64,000 bases of DNA from Rhytidiadelphus loreus (lineage: Eukaryota > Streptophyta > Bryopsida > Hypnales > Hylocomiaceae), in assembly GCA_947034895.1 (NCBI GenBank), contig OX344763.1, positions 77,147,093-77,211,092 of the forward strand, given 5' to 3'. Positions 1 through 10,790 of this stretch are shown here, piece by piece. The notes beneath the pieces are model-generated. The model was not told where the DNA came from. It saw only the letters and a list, made by a program, of their open reading frames with translations, and searched no databases. The position numbers and the translations under genes were made by a program. Each line of letters starts with the position of its first letter. The first letter of the stretch is position 1.

Positions 1-68
1 GCCCTTTTCTCTTGCGGAGTCAATGGAGTAGGTATGGTAGGAGGAGATGGCGAGGTCGTACGCTCCAT
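1..68 (-). CDS. N-terminus of an unknown gene running off the left edge
   Basis: An ATG at 66-68 on the minus strand opens a frame reading M-E-R-T-T-S-P-S-P-P-T-I-P-T-P and continues, rich in Pro, Ser and Thr, to the window edge without a stop. Too little is visible to name a family. The start is supported by context: upstream in the same orientation lie an AT-rich TATA-like stretch (about 97-112), a copy of the promoter cassette (311-353) and a GC array (410-603). This is the same order seen before the kinase and WCHINK-family genes. It could still be a chance frame or the first exon of a decayed gene. Confidence 0.4.
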   Translation of the reverse strand, partial: MERTTSPSPPTIPTPLTPQEKR

Positions 69-310
69 GTTTTAACAACGTATGTATAACTAAGCAATAT
101 ATACTATATAAAAGTCTCAATGCCAAAATACTTACTCTAACTAAGTGAAACTAGTAATCATACGTGTGACACATTTACAAATATCAAAGCAGAAGTAGAT
201 GTTCAAGGTTCAAAGATCGTAGCGAATAGGGTCAAGTTTACGAAACACCGCGGTTTAGACATGCATGGAATGAGAAGAATGAAATTCCTTCATTCCCCAA
301 TCCCTGCCTC

Positions 311-353
311 ACGCACATGCAGTCAGCCACTTCAAGGTGGATGACAGCCTTTG
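311..353 (-). promoter_or_regulatory. Promoter cassette, copy 1
   Basis: On the minus strand this reads ..GGCTGTCATCCACCTTGAAG TGGCTGACTGCATGTGCGTG.., matching the cassettes at 4973, 40422, 43474, 45449, 47685 and 53687. It lies between GC array 1 and the start codon at 68. Its role as a promoter is inferred from this conserved position. Confidence 0.5.
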
Positions 354-409
354 CACAGAAGCAGGGGGACTGACGACCGCAAGTCCACCCCACCCCATTT
401 GTACTGGGA

Positions 410-603
410 CTAGCGGTCGCGGGAGGGCGAGTGCGGGTCCTCCAAGTAGGGCGAGTGCGGGTCCCCCGACCGTACAAGGGCGACTGCGGGTACCCAGGCG
501 ACCACGGGTGTGGATACCTGGGCGACTTCGGGTGCGGATCCCTGGGCGACCTCGAGTGCGGGTCCCTTGGCGACTTCCGGTGCGGGTCTCTGGGCGACTT
601 CGG
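410..603 (+). repeat. GC motif array 1 (GGCGACYNCGGGT family)
   Basis: About ten degenerate copies of GGGCGACTGCGGGT(CC/ACC) with irregular spacers lie in a GC-rich island inside AT-rich DNA. All read on the plus strand, so they are antisense to the minus-strand gene at 1-68. The right side abuts repeat B1 at about 606, whose expected left end is missing. Confidence 0.85.
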
Positions 604-605
604 TT

Positions 606-942
606 GATTTTTCAGACAAAGACAAATAAAAGAGGAATCTAACACAAGTGGTTTCATATTTTTGGAAGTATTTTATAATTACTTATAAATTTCCAAAGGA
701 CTTGTGTCATAGGTCCCTATTTATGCCCCTAGGTCTTCCGCAAAATGTTCACTTGCAACTTCTAAACATAAATGGGAAAGTAAAGATAATGGATTGGCTC
801 TTACAATTCATAATTTTTTTTTCTCGAATCATTTAATGATTATGGAGGTCAATTTATAAACTACAGATTGTCCATTTCAAAGCCACTTATAGAGTCCATT
901 ATTAATGCCCGCTCCATTTCAAAGCCTTCTACCTTATCTTTA
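606..942 (+). repeat. Repeat family B, copy 1 (MITE-like, left end missing)
   Basis: This is similar throughout to the reverse complement of 3555-3965. Shared landmarks are ATTTTTCAGACAAAGA, CAAGTGGTTTCATATTTTT, GATTGGCTCTT and the terminal CTTCTACCTTA. The terminus matches the inverted terminal sequence TAAGGTAGGAGG of copy 2. The left terminus is replaced by GC array 1. Reading frames in it differ between copies, so it is treated as non-coding. Confidence 0.65.
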
Positions 943-1139
943 CTTTCACATCCACACAAATGGAGAGAGGAACCTTCTTTAAAATCCAATGGACGTCGGA
1001 TTTGGAGAAACTCCCCAACTAAAAAAATATTTACGATAGTGTTTCCTTGAGTGTCAAATGTTTCAATGCACACCCTTGCCTGGGCAAAAAAACTTATGTA
1101 TCAATGAATAGGTGGTAGTGAAATCGTGGGCCACCAGAA

Positions 1140-2620
1140 TTAAAAATATTCCCAACCTGTAATGAGTTTAATAGCTATTCAAGTGATATTAAGTTTTGGA
1201 AGAGAACATTTTAGAGTGCCAATATAATTTGTAGTTCTTCATTTCACCTTCAATCCCAATTTTCTTTTATAAGCAATACAATCAATAAAGAAAATGAAAA
1301 TTTTCTTGGTTATCATCTCACAACTCTTATCCAATTTTGCACTCAAAGGAAATGTGCATACTAATACAGAAGCTAATTAAACATTCATACGGTTAGATTT
1401 TCGGGTTATAAAACTTGCTTCAATGGCAATTACTATAAGTCCATGCTCAATTTTCATAGGAAAAATACAAGAAGAAAAGGCTTAAGGCACTTAGGACTTT
1501 ATTAGTAATGCACTCTAATTGTTAAGTTAAACTTATCTTTTGACCCTACATAGATTAAGCAAACACCCGTCTTGTAAAATCAAATTTCATTCACAAGTAT
1601 TTATTCGTCATTGTCTATAATGACGAACAAATCTAATTAAATAATGATTTACCACAATTGAATTCTAAAATACTCTATATCATTACAAATTAGTTACTTT
1701 AAAGTTTCAAAAAATCCCGTGAAGACCTCGGTATAGGCCACGTGACGTGCTTCGAGGATTGGGCCAAGGATAACTTCGAGTTTCGAACCAAAATGGTTTT
1801 TCATCTCGGTTCGGAACTCAAAGTCGTCCTTGACCAAATCTGTAAGATCCAACCATAACCTCCTACATCATGCACACGGAGTTGGAAATCGAACCGTAGA
1901 CCTCCTAGACTCCACTTGAGTTCGAAGAAGTTGACCCTTGAATGAGAATCCTTTCCACTACTTCACCTTCCCGTTGGTCACATCGGGAATCACCTTTGAT
2001 GCACCACTCCTTGTCCATCCCATCTTTATTCTTTTTTTTCTTTGATTCTATGGGGCTTCAAAATACCATCAGCTGCCCAACACGAAATAGTCTCCCCGTT
2101 TTGGACCCGAAGTCGCCTCACCCGAAGTCGCCCTACCCAAGGTCGTCCAAGTCCCAGAAAAGAGGGAAGCAAAAATGCGTGAGTTCTTCCCTCCTCTCTG
2201 GACCCGCGGTCGCCCCACCCGAAGTCGCCCTATCCACAATCGCCCCACCCGAGGTCGCCCCAACACCACAGAAAGAAGTCCCCAGTTTCCCCCTTTTCTG
2301 GACCCGCGGTCGCCTCACCCACGGTCGCCCCTACATCGGTATTTGAAAGAGTGACTTACAGAAGACTGCTGAAGTGGTAGGTGAGATCATAGAATAATCT
2401 CTAGATAGCTTACAATTATATCACATGATCATTTTATTAAATGGTCCCTAACAAGGCTTCAATATCCTCAAGCCCTACAATGATGAACCAAAAAACCTAC
2501 AAAGCCCTCGCAAACTAGAACCATAAACGCAAACCTAAACCCTCAAATGCCCAACGCATTTTAGGATGGTTTATGAATTTGCTTGAACCCCAAAATGACC
2601 CTGGAATTTGCTAAGCTTCT
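1140..2620 (-). repeat. Repeat family A, copy 1
   Basis: This reverse-oriented copy of a roughly 1.2-1.5 kb repeat recurs at 3240-4640 (minus), 9790-11045 (plus) and 11046-12360 (plus). Internal order in repeat sense: an AT-rich segment containing TTAGGGACCATTTAATAAAA, a GC array (2096-2335), a segment with a tRNA B-box-like sequence (1885-1895), then an AT-rich tail with CTTTAAAG and ATGACGAATAAATACTTG. At 1140-1500 the next unit starts again, so the repeat was probably tandem. Short reading frames over the GC array are unlikely to be genes. Confidence 0.7.
2096..2335 (-). repeat. GC motif array 2
   Basis: Copies read ACCCGAAGTCGCC and ACCCGCGGTCGCC on the plus strand, so the motif is on the minus strand. 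The array is internal to repeat A copy 1 and has no cassette or gene beside it. Confidence 0.8.
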
Positions 2621-3239
2621 AGAATTTGCTCTAAATTGAACAAAAATCCAACATTTTGATACGTTCTATCCATTCTTTTTGAATTGTAACCGTGTAAATT
2701 CAAACTAGACGTATTAGAGATCACATTAGAAAAGAAAACACAACAATACCTCTAATTTATTGAAAGATTATAATGTTTTATCATGAGGGTGTTAAATCTG
2801 TGAAAGTGATTTGAAGTATTTCAATCCTCTTTTCAAATGTGAAATCTAAAAAGTTCGTCACCTAAAAAATATGAGCTTAAAGGGCCTAAGGTGCATAAAC
2901 CCAATCAATTTATAACTTCTCAAAATCTACTTTATCATTTTTTTAAATTTCATTTGTAATGTGATATTTTCTCAAAGATTTAGTGTGTTTGAGGCTCATT
3001 CCTAAGAGCCCTCAACACTACAAAAAGTCAAGATTGCAAGTGTACACCCATGCACAAAATCTTAAATAGAAAAATCATAATCAATCATTTTCAAAATCAG
3101 ATTTTTGAAGCTAAAACTAAACTTCAAAAAGAATTTTCCAAAAATATGAATTACTACATATAGTAATTTGGTAAGGTTTTGTTTAACTTAGGAAATTGGT
3201 TGAGGACCCATCTTGTCCTGGGGGTCACTTAGGGGTTAA
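2621..3239. other. AT-rich intergenic DNA, nothing recognised
   Basis: AT-rich sequence with homopolymer runs and frequent stops on both strands. I see no gene, RNA or clear repeat boundary here. Confidence 0.6.
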
Positions 3240-4640
3240 CTTGAACAAGAAGTCAACATCTTGAATTATAGAATCAATTTCTGTATACTTCTTCATTTTT
3301 CCTCCAATCCCAAGAAACTTTTTTTCTGCAAACTTTAAAATTGTTGTGGAGAGGGGTAATACACTCAAAGTGAAGAATGTACATTTCTCTTGTTATAATC
3401 TTAAAACTCTTCCGCAATTTTGCACTCAAAATGAATGTGCATACTAACAAGCAAGTTGTTTAAACACTCATACGTTTAGATTAAAAAATAAATAGGAAAC
3501 TTGCTTCAATGGGAATAACTACAAGTCCATGCTCTTTTCAGAACAGAAAAACTAAGGTAGGAGGTTGTGAAAGAGTGCGGGCATTAAGAATGGCTCCTAT
3601 AAATGGTTGTGGAATGGTGCATCTAAAGTTCTGAAATTGACCAGTACATTCATTGAATGAACCAAGGAAGAAAACATTATTAATTGGAAGAGCCAATCAT
3701 TCTCTGTGTTTTCTCCATTTTTATTTAGAATTGCAGGTGAACCATTCATGAAAGATCTAGGGTCACAAATAGGGACCAATGACCCAACTCGTTTGAAAAT
3801 TCATAAGTAATTCAAAAATCTTTGGAAAAATATGAAACCACTTGGGTTAGATTCCTCATAAATTTCTCTTTGTCTGAAAAATGAGCTAAAAATATTCCCG
3901 TCCAAAGAAATACACGAAAAAGGCAGACCAGCCCTTAGGTGCACCATTTCTGAGCCTCCTACCTTACACTTGGAAAGGCATAGGCTCTTAGGGGTTCATT
4001 AGTAATGCACTCTAATTGTTATGTTAAACTTATCTTTTGACCCTACATAGATTAAGCAAACACCCCGTATTGTAAAATCAAATTTAATTCACAAGTATTT
4101 ATTTGTCATTGTCCATAATGACGAACAATTCTAATTAAATAAAGATTTAGCACAATTGAATTCTAAAATACTCTATATCATTACGAATTAGATACTTTAA
4201 AGTTTCAAAAAATCTCGTGAAGACCTCGGTATAGGCCACGCGACATGCTTCGAGGATTGAGCCAAGGGGCACTTCGAATTTCGCACTGAAATGTTTTTCA
4301 TCTCAGTGCGCAATTCAAAGTGCCCCTTGACCGAACTCGTAAGACCTAACTATAATCTCCTACATCATGCACACGGAGTTGGGAATCGAACCGCAGACCT
4401 CCCAGACTCCACTTGAGTTCGAAGAAGTTGACCCTTGTGTGAGAATCCCTTCCACTACTTCACCTTCTTATTGGTCACATCGGGAATCACCTTTGATGCA
4501 CCACTCCTTGTCCATCCCATTTTTATTCTTTTTTCTCTTTGATTCTATTGGGCTTCAAAATACCATCAGCTGCCCAACACAAAATAGTCTCCCAGTCGCC
4601 CCACGGCTCCATAGCCCCACCCGAAGTCGCCCAATCCCCC
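3240..4640 (-). repeat. Repeat family A, copy 2, interrupted by B2
   Basis: Minus-oriented A repeat. The portion at 3290-3553 matches the reverse complement of about 11400-11660, and 3967-4640 carries the tail, the tRNA-like segment (GGTTCGATTCC on the minus strand at 4382-4392) and the start of the GC array. The interval 3555-3965 is an inserted B element. The copy is inverted relative to A copies 3 and 4, which lie on the other side of the kinase gene. Confidence 0.65.
3555..3965 (-). mobile_element. Repeat family B, copy 2: MITE-like insertion in repeat A
   Basis: The roughly 411-bp segment begins TAAGGTAGGAGG and ends CCTCCTACCTTA, giving 12-bp inverted termini. It interrupts repeat A, whose matching sequence resumes on each side. 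If the outer TA is the target duplication, this fits a Tc1/mariner-type MITE, but the assignment is uncertain. No transposase is encoded. Confidence 0.6.
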
Positions 4641-4945
4641 AAAGAGGATTACAAATGCATGAATTTTCCACGACTTCTGGACCCGCGGTCGCCCCACCCG
4701 AAGTCGCCCACCCGAAGTCGCCTACCCGAAGTCGCCTATTCGATGTCGCCCCAGTCGAGGTCGCCCCAGCACCAAAAAAGCTGGAAGTCCCAAGTTCCAG
4801 GGCGACCTCGGGTGTAGGGGGCGACCTTGGGTTCATTGTTTCAGGACCGCTTTGGTACCCGCGGTCGCCCTTACCCACACGCGTTCTGTCACCCACACGG
4901 GCCCCTATGGTGACCGCGGGTACTTAAGCGGTCGCCCCACCCGCA
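4590..4945 (-). repeat. GC motif array 3, upstream of the kinase gene
   Basis: Mostly ACCCGAAGTCGCC / ACCCGCGGTCGCC on the plus strand, with a short opposite-oriented patch near 4800-4830. It ends in the CGGGTACTTAAGCG box, which also occurs in array 11 (CGGGTACATCAGCG in array 12). It joins repeat A copy 2 to the kinase promoter cassette. Confidence 0.8.
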
Positions 4946-4972
4946 TTCGCTAGTCTTGGTCCTGTGCTACGG

Positions 4973-5011
4973 CTTTCATCCACCTTGTAGTGGCTGAATG
5001 CGAGCTTGTGG
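4973..5011 (+). promoter_or_regulatory. Promoter cassette of the kinase gene
   Basis: Reads CTTTCATCCACCTTGTAG TGGCTGAATGCGAGCTTG, the family consensus. It lies 94 bp before the ATG at 5105 and directly after GC array 3. Confidence 0.55.
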
Positions 5012-6526
5012 GCCAAGGCAGTTATTGGAGGATGGACTTTTTGCCCTTTTTTTCCACGACTCTATTTATTCATCGATTGTGGGTAATTTTGTGAAGGAAG
5101 AGCTATGTCTAATCCAGGGGAAGGGAGTAGTACAATGCGTCCATCTCTATGGGATATTAACCACGATGACCCCCGGGAATGGGAGAATGCTACAAGGAAA
5201 TATGTAAGGGGCACCGACCTTGACAATCCCACGGAGTTCCAAGTGACTATTGACTCGTACGAGTCAACGGGTGGAGAGTCATCATCAAAGTCGAAGAAAT
5301 CAAAGACGGCACATGATAAGGACCCAACTTATCCTCCACGTGATTATTCAATATTTGCACAGCGAGTGTGTTTCGAATGGTACGAGGGACGCACTGTGGA
5401 ATTCCTAGAGTCTACATACTTGAGGCATAAAGAATCAGGCATCATTAAGTTGAAGAGAGATTTGAGCACTTTTATTTTGAAAAAGTGCAAAGAATCCCCG
5501 AAATATGCTAACGTGGATGAAACGTACTTTGGCAACTATGAGAAGTGGATGGAGAACGTGCTTATGGAAATCATTTTCAATACCAAAAAAATCATTGTAG
5601 AGCACCGACCTATAGTTCCTGGGTGTGAAAATAAGGAGACCATCGAATTCCATGCAAAAATGGCATGGTGGCAGAAAGTGGCTTCTCGACTATCGAAGAC
5701 TATATCTAGGGCGATGGGGTGGTAGTTGGACACATTGACGGCTGCTCTTTCTCAAAACAGTGGATTGTCTCTCATGTGGATCAATTCTACTGCAAAGGTG
5801 GTTCCGCTTAGTGGATATGACCAACAAGGGGGGTATGGAAAGGTGCGTAAGGTATACATTGATGGCATATCTACAATACCCAAGCATGTACATTTTGCGG
5901 GGAAGGTGTCGCAACGTGAATTTTTGGTTTTGTAAAGTTATCTTGAAATTTGGAGCGGAAGTTCTCTGCAGGAACACCAATCCGGTTTAGGGATAAGTTA
6001 GAATCGGAAATTAGTTAAGGAATGCAGTTAAGGAACTAACCGGATTCTAGTCTGTTACGGAATCTGTTTTTGGACCGGATTGGTTTGGATCGGATTGGGC
6101 AGTCCGAACCGGATTGGTTCTGTCCGGATCAAATCTGGAGGACCGGATTAGGTCAGGAGCGGATTAGGGTTAATCGGATTAGGTCATTTGACCTAATTTT
6201 TGGCGGCGTTGAGAGCCTGGGACTATATAAGGAGAGGCCTTGCCAGTTAGTACCCCTTTTCTACCTTGAGCGCTGAGGCTTGTTTTCACGCTTGGGGCTG
6301 TTTTGTGTTTCGTCTTTGTGATTTCTCTTCAGATTTGTGAGGTAGGGCGTCATTAGTGAGTAGTTCTTTTGGGCGCTGTGGGGTTGGACATCCACAGTTG
6401 CAATTTGTTGCTTTCCGGTCAGGATCAAGAGGGAAAGTAAGGAACGGGGCGTGCGGCTAGGAGTTGAAAGTGAAGTTGTCTCAGGGAGATTCTTGAGCGC
6501 CTCAGAAATGCGCCCATGCCGCAGTT

Positions 6527-6934
6527 ATGTACAAGAAGCTATCCGGTTCCCGGATGGTCCGGATCTTGACAGACTTCGCCGAGAAGGTTGAGGCAGTTAT
6601 GAGGGAAGCTCGGGAAGCTGCGGACCGGATGGAGATGAGCAGCGTGAAGCTGACCGAAACTGTACTCTCAAGGAGTATCCGGCTTTCGGATATTTCCTTG
6701 CTTGAGTCATTTCCGGGAGGAACAGAGTTAAACCGGGGGAAGGATGTTACTCCCCAGTCGAAGAAGGAGCGGAAGCCGAGAGGGACCGGATCTGCTGAGC
6801 ACATCGAGTTGGATTCATCGCCAGAGCGACCGGATCCTCCTACTGGTGAGAGGGCCAGGAACTTGCAGGAGGTCTTCGACGAGCTTCCGCTTGAGACCGT
6901 CAGCGTCACATTGAAGATGGGCATGGGGTCTTAG
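6527..6934 (+). pseudogene. C-terminal fragment of the G-element protein
   Basis: A 135-residue frame corresponding to the C-terminal third of the protein in G2, G3 and G4. It has the R-M-V-R-I-L-T-D-F helix region (compare K-V-V-K-I-L-V-E-F in G2), then a charged Ser/Pro/Glu tail containing I-E-L-D-S-S-P-E-R. The N-terminal two thirds are missing, so this is a deletion derivative and not a complete gene. No known domain is recognised. Confidence 0.6.
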
Positions 6935-7817
6935 TGTAAAGTAGTTTTGTAAATACCGGGTGTTATGACCGGATTGTAGTTAGGAACCGGACCGGATTGG
7001 ATCCTGGTCTGTTTGTTAGGGACCGGATTAGTATTCCGGTCTGCTAGGGTTTTGAACCGGGTTAGCATTCCGGTTTTGCCAGCGAGGCTTATCCCGGAAA
7101 TCCAGCGTGGGTTGCCTACGAGGATTTTCTGGGGCGCTTTTCGCTTTTTGGCGCTTTACAGTGTATATAAATTCATTCTCTGCGGAGGAGAATGGGAGTC
7201 TTCTTTTGTTCAAACTTCTTTTGTATTATATTGGCGCCTTGTTTGTGTGTTCTCCCGCAGTTGGCAGGGCAGATTTGTGAGGAGTTAGGAGCGCATTTAG
7301 AGTTTGGATTGGGATTTCTCCCCTTTGTGTTCTTGTTTTGGTTTTGAGTACATGAAGGCAGGTAGTAAGAGTTGGGAGTACTTTCTAGTGCCTCAGCACT
7401 GCTAGGATTCAGTATTCCGGTTGAGGAAGCCACTGCTAGGCTAGGCGTATAGGGAAGGAGTCCTTAGGCGCGCTAGAACTCCTGGATAGGAAATCCGGTC
7501 GAGTGTCCGAACTGTTGTGAGGCCTCATTGCTGTAGTGGCGAACGGAAGAGTCTTAGTTGATGTTGGTATGGACGGTTGTACTTGCAGACACCTACCTTA
7601 GTACGGCCGGAACTTGGCATCAAGGTCATTGTAGTATGTGTGGATCGTACGGGGGGTCTTTGTGTGACCTGTGATCTGGATTGTTTTCTGGATTACTGTG
7701 AAAGATCAAACTGGATCCGGATTAGAGTAGGAGAGTAGAGGAGAAGAAGTGGGTCTTCAGCCACTATAAGTCACGGAAGGAGCGGCGGGCCTGCCACTCT
7801 CAAATTCAAGCGGCGAT

Positions 7818-7839
7818 CCCTCTGATGGTAAAACAGAGG
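7818..7839 (+). other. Conserved 3' hairpin of element G1
   Basis: CCCTCTGATGG...CAGAGG can pair CCTCT with AGAGG. The same hairpin occurs 260-390 bp from the 3' end of G2 (21628), G3 (35182) and G4 (58006-58022, minus). Its function is unknown. Confidence 0.55.
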
Positions 7840-9060
7840 CAAAATTAAACCGGATTGGTTACTGGATCGAGTGGGAGTAGACCAGAAGTTATAGGTCTAA
7901 GAATTGTACCCAGGACCGGAAGTGTAAAGGTCTTGGTTTTGTTGCAGATTGACGGACCGGATTACTTCCTGGTCCGGATTAGGTCCGGAACCGGAAGGTT
8001 GTAGGAAGTCTGGTAGTTATTTCTGTGGGTTTTGTTGTTTCCGGTTGCAGGAGTAGGACTGGAAAGGTGTAGTTGGAGACTGACTTAGCTTAGAATCGTA
8101 AATAGGGTGAATACTTCACAGAATCTCGTGGGTTCGATCTTTAAAGTCACTTTTGTTATACTTTAGAGTGGTTTTTGGTAGTATAACATGGGAATTGCGT
8201 ATCCTGTGCTGCGACAGAAGGTGTCAAAGCAAACGAACACGCATGATGCGAGATATGAACGATCCATTGAGGCCTTGGTGTGTCCTTTAAATCACCCAGC
8301 CATTGTTAAATTTGTGGCTATCCACGCCAATACAATGGAGGCCTACACGTTGTGGTGGAATGGTGGTAATTTGAACAAACTTCTTCGCTTGAATGAGAAG
8401 GTCGTGCCACATGCCGATTGGCACGAAATCAAGTTGGTGAAGGAACTTCAATAAGAGCAGGTGAAGCAAATTAGCCTCTTTCGAAGGCACAAGGTGAAGT
8501 TGGCATGGGCCCTTGTTTATGTGACAAGTCTTGTACACAATGAAGGTGTTCTATACAACGATTTGTCTCCCAACAACATATTAATCCATTATCCGCCGTA
8601 CTCGGATGATGTTATAAACATTGGGATTTGCGATTGGGGAATTGCAAGTCGTATACAAGAGGGAGCTCCCTCACATTTTGGATACAAAACCACGAAAGAG
8701 AGGGATGACATGTTGAAAGCCAGATGGTGGATGGCTCCAGAGTTGTTCTATGTGTTTGGGCCAAAGGGTTCAGAAACGAGCCTTGACAAGATGCAAGCCA
8801 TGCACAAGTATACGGTTAAGTCTGATTCGTTTTCTATTGGTAAATTGATTTGGAACATGAAAATTGGTTATATGGGTGAATATAACAGGGAACTATTCAA
8901 AAACCCTGAGTCGAAAAAGTTCTTTACAATGAAGTTACGTGCGCTTATGGATCTTGACTTACAGACGAGACTCACATGCTCTGAGGTGGTAGCTTCACTC
9001 ATGCTTCCACCCTGGAATATGAAGCCTCCAGAATTAGTTTTTCGGGACTCCGTGTTGTAG

Positions 9061-9789
9061 TGTGATAGAAGAATACCATAGTATCATTTTGGAGTAGTAC
9101 TTCTAGTACATGTAATCAAATTTTAATATGAAGTGCCATTTTTCCAAAATTGGCAATATTGTGGATCTATTCTTCATGGTATGTTGTATTGAATCTCTCA
9201 TATCAATGTTTGCATTTTGCTGCAATGAATGAATTAAATAGGCTCAATGTTCCAGTAAGATATCCTACAGTAAGATATTTAGCCTTGGAATAATGGAGCC
9301 CATTTTCCTTCTAAAAAGCATTGACAATTGGCACTTGTATTGGTTCATCCGGCAAAAAAGGATGACTTTCTTGTAATCTTAATAGGTTTTTGGCAATAAA
9401 AAAAACATTTCTCAATTGGTTTGAATGGGCCAGAAAAAATGGGAACATAAGGGTTAAATGCGTTACACCATTTTTAGGTGAAATTAATTTCACCTTTATA
9501 TGTAGAAATTACGTTTTCTCTCAACAAAATCATTTTGGTCTACAAATTAAAAATTAAATTTTGAATTTTCCTTTTAATGTTTCACAAAACATTTCTACAA
9601 AGAGTACCTTGAAGGCTTCTTCCAGGTTCATTACTTTTCAATACATGGTCAAAAAATTCTTGCAAGATCTATATGTTTGAGCCATGATCGAAAACTAATA
9701 AAAGTTTCTTTAGATGTGAATTTAACCCCTGAAGTTCGAAGGCCATTATAGGGTCAGAACCACTAAAAACCGTCACTTTGGCTACTTTC
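9061..9789. other. AT-rich sequence downstream of the kinase
   Basis: This holds the probable 3' flank of the kinase pseudogene and then AT-rich DNA. No coding frame or repeat boundary is recognised. Confidence 0.5.
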
Positions 9790-10261
9790 AGAAAAAATCT
9801 TGAAGTGCATTACAATAAGAGTGCATTACTTATTAAGCCCTATGTGCCTAAGCCTTTCCCTCTTGTATTTTTCCTATGAAAAAAAAGCATGGACTTACAA
9901 TAATTCCTATTGAAGCAAGTTTCCTATTTATTTTTTAATCTAACCGTATAAATGTTTAAACAACTTGCTTGTTAGTAGGCACATAGAATGTTGACTTCTT
10001 GTACAATTTAAAGCAAATTCATAAAACATCCTAAAATGCATTGGGCATTTGAGGGTTACAGTTTGGATTCTAGGGTTCTACTTTGTGAGGGCTTTGTCGG
10101 GTTTTCGGTTCATGATTGTAGCGCTTCAAAATATTGAAGCCTTGTTAGGGACCATTTAATAAAATGATCATGTGATATAATTGTAAGCTATCTAGAAAAT
10201 ATTCTATGATCTCACCTACCATGACAGCAGTCTTCTGTAAGTGACTCTTTCAAATACTGAT

Positions 10262-10530
10262 GTAGGGGCGACCGCAGGTCTAGAGAAGGGGGAAATTGGG
10301 GACTTCTTTCTGCGGTGCTGGGGAGACCTCGGGTGGGGCGACTTCGTGTGGGGCGACTACGGGTCCAGAGAAGGGGAAAATTGGGGACTTCTTTTAGCGG
10401 TGCTAGGGCGACCTCGTGTGGGGTGACTTCATGTGGGGCGACCACGGGTCCAGAGAGGAGGGAAAAACTCACGCATTTGAAATTCCCTCTTTTCTGGGAC
10501 TTGGGCGACTTTGGGTGGGGCGACTTCGGG
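10262..10530 (+). repeat. GC motif array 4
   Basis: Copies of GGGCGACYNCGGGTCC and GGGCGACTTCGTGTGG are separated by spacers containing AGAGAAGGGG. All are on the plus strand. The array is internal to repeat A. Confidence 0.8.
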
Positions 10531-10670
10531 TCCAAAACTGGGAGATTAATTTGTGTTGGGCGGCGAATGGTATTTTGAAGCCCCGTACAATCAAAGAAAA
10601 AAAAGAATAAAGATAGGATGGACAAGGAGTGGTGCATCAAAGGTGATTCCCAGTGTGACCAACGAGAAGG

Positions 10671-10790
10671 TGAAGTAGTGGAAGGGGTTTCCACACAAGG
10701 GTCGACTTCTTCAAACTCAAGTGGAGTCTAGGAGGTCTGTGGTTCGATTCCCAACTCCGTGTGCATGATAAAGGAGGATTTGGTTGAATC
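10671..10790 (+). other. tRNA-like segment (B-box match) inside repeat A
   Basis: GGTTCGATTCC at 10741-10751 is a perfect RNA polymerase III B-box, followed by CAACTCCGTGTG. A weak A-box-like TGAAGTAGTGG lies 70 bp upstream. Copies 1 and 2 of repeat A keep it (1885-1895, 4382-4392, minus). Copy 4 is cut off just before it. I see no complete cloverleaf, so this is not called a tRNA gene. It may be a tRNA-derived internal promoter, as in SINEs. Confidence 0.4.

Larger units (their letters stand above)
5907..8216 (+). mobile_element. Element G1 (TGT..ACA, 5-bp target duplication), internally deleted
   Basis: The element starts TGTCGCAACG and ends TGCTGCGACA, with 7-bp inverted tips TGTCGCA/TGCGACA. 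Perfect GAAGG duplications lie at 5902-5906 and 8217-8221. It is rich in CCGGA words and has TATA-like boxes at about 6222 and 7159. The conserved 3' hairpin CCTCT..AGAGG is at about 7818-7839. Compared with G2 and G4 (3.8 kb) it lacks most of the coding region. The termini and duplication fit integrase-type insertion like that of LTR retrotransposons, but I could not confirm long terminal repeats by eye. CAGATTTGTGAGG recurs at about 6332 and 7272, which is weak evidence for them. Confidence 0.8.
5105..9060 (+). pseudogene. Protein kinase with a novel N-terminal domain, split by element G1
   Basis: Coding segments are 5105-5906 and 8222-9060 in one frame once G1 (5907-8216) and one copy of its GAAGG target duplication are set aside. 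Residues about 1-205 form a domain shared with 45574-45969 (SLWD..DDP, AHDKD..YPP, WY.G..V.FLE..YL). A kinase fold follows: glycine loop G-G-Y-G-K-V (about residue 242), an A-G-K lysine, an E-R-S-I-E-A-L helix, the catalytic loop Y-N-D-L-S-P-N-N, D-W-G in place of D-F-G, and W-M-A-P-E. The Lys, both Asp and the loop Asn are present, so the ancestor could have been active. The loop reads YND rather than HRD. Lesions are TAG at 5723, the G1 insertion and TAA at 8452. GC array 3 and the cassette precede it. Substrate and pathway cannot be inferred. Confidence 0.75.

Noticed and set aside
337..642. Arg-rich open frames over GC arrays (also 1942-2346, 4367-4927, 10315-10578, 23868-24170, 43410-43949, 53695-53943)
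   Set aside because: They encode only the repeated motif (G-R-P-R-V, R-L-R-V and similar), occur on both strands and shift frame between copies. They are by-products of the GC-rich repeat.
7028..7433. Small frames in the 3' half of G1
   Set aside because: Not conserved in G2-G4 and overlapping the presumed promoter and untranslated region.
5907..8216. Calling G1 a standard LTR retrotransposon
   Set aside because: Tips and the 5-bp duplication fit, but the first bases of the 5' end do not recur as a 3' repeat start by eye. It is left as retroelement-like, with a dot-plot as the deciding test.
8461..9060. An independent short kinase gene starting at 8461
   Set aside because: It is in frame with upstream kinase sequence across a single TAA and, beyond G1, with the glycine loop. 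It is the C-terminal part of one gene.
10671..10790. Functional tRNA gene
   Set aside because: There is a B box but no acceptor stem or cloverleaf that I could draw, and the A box is weak.
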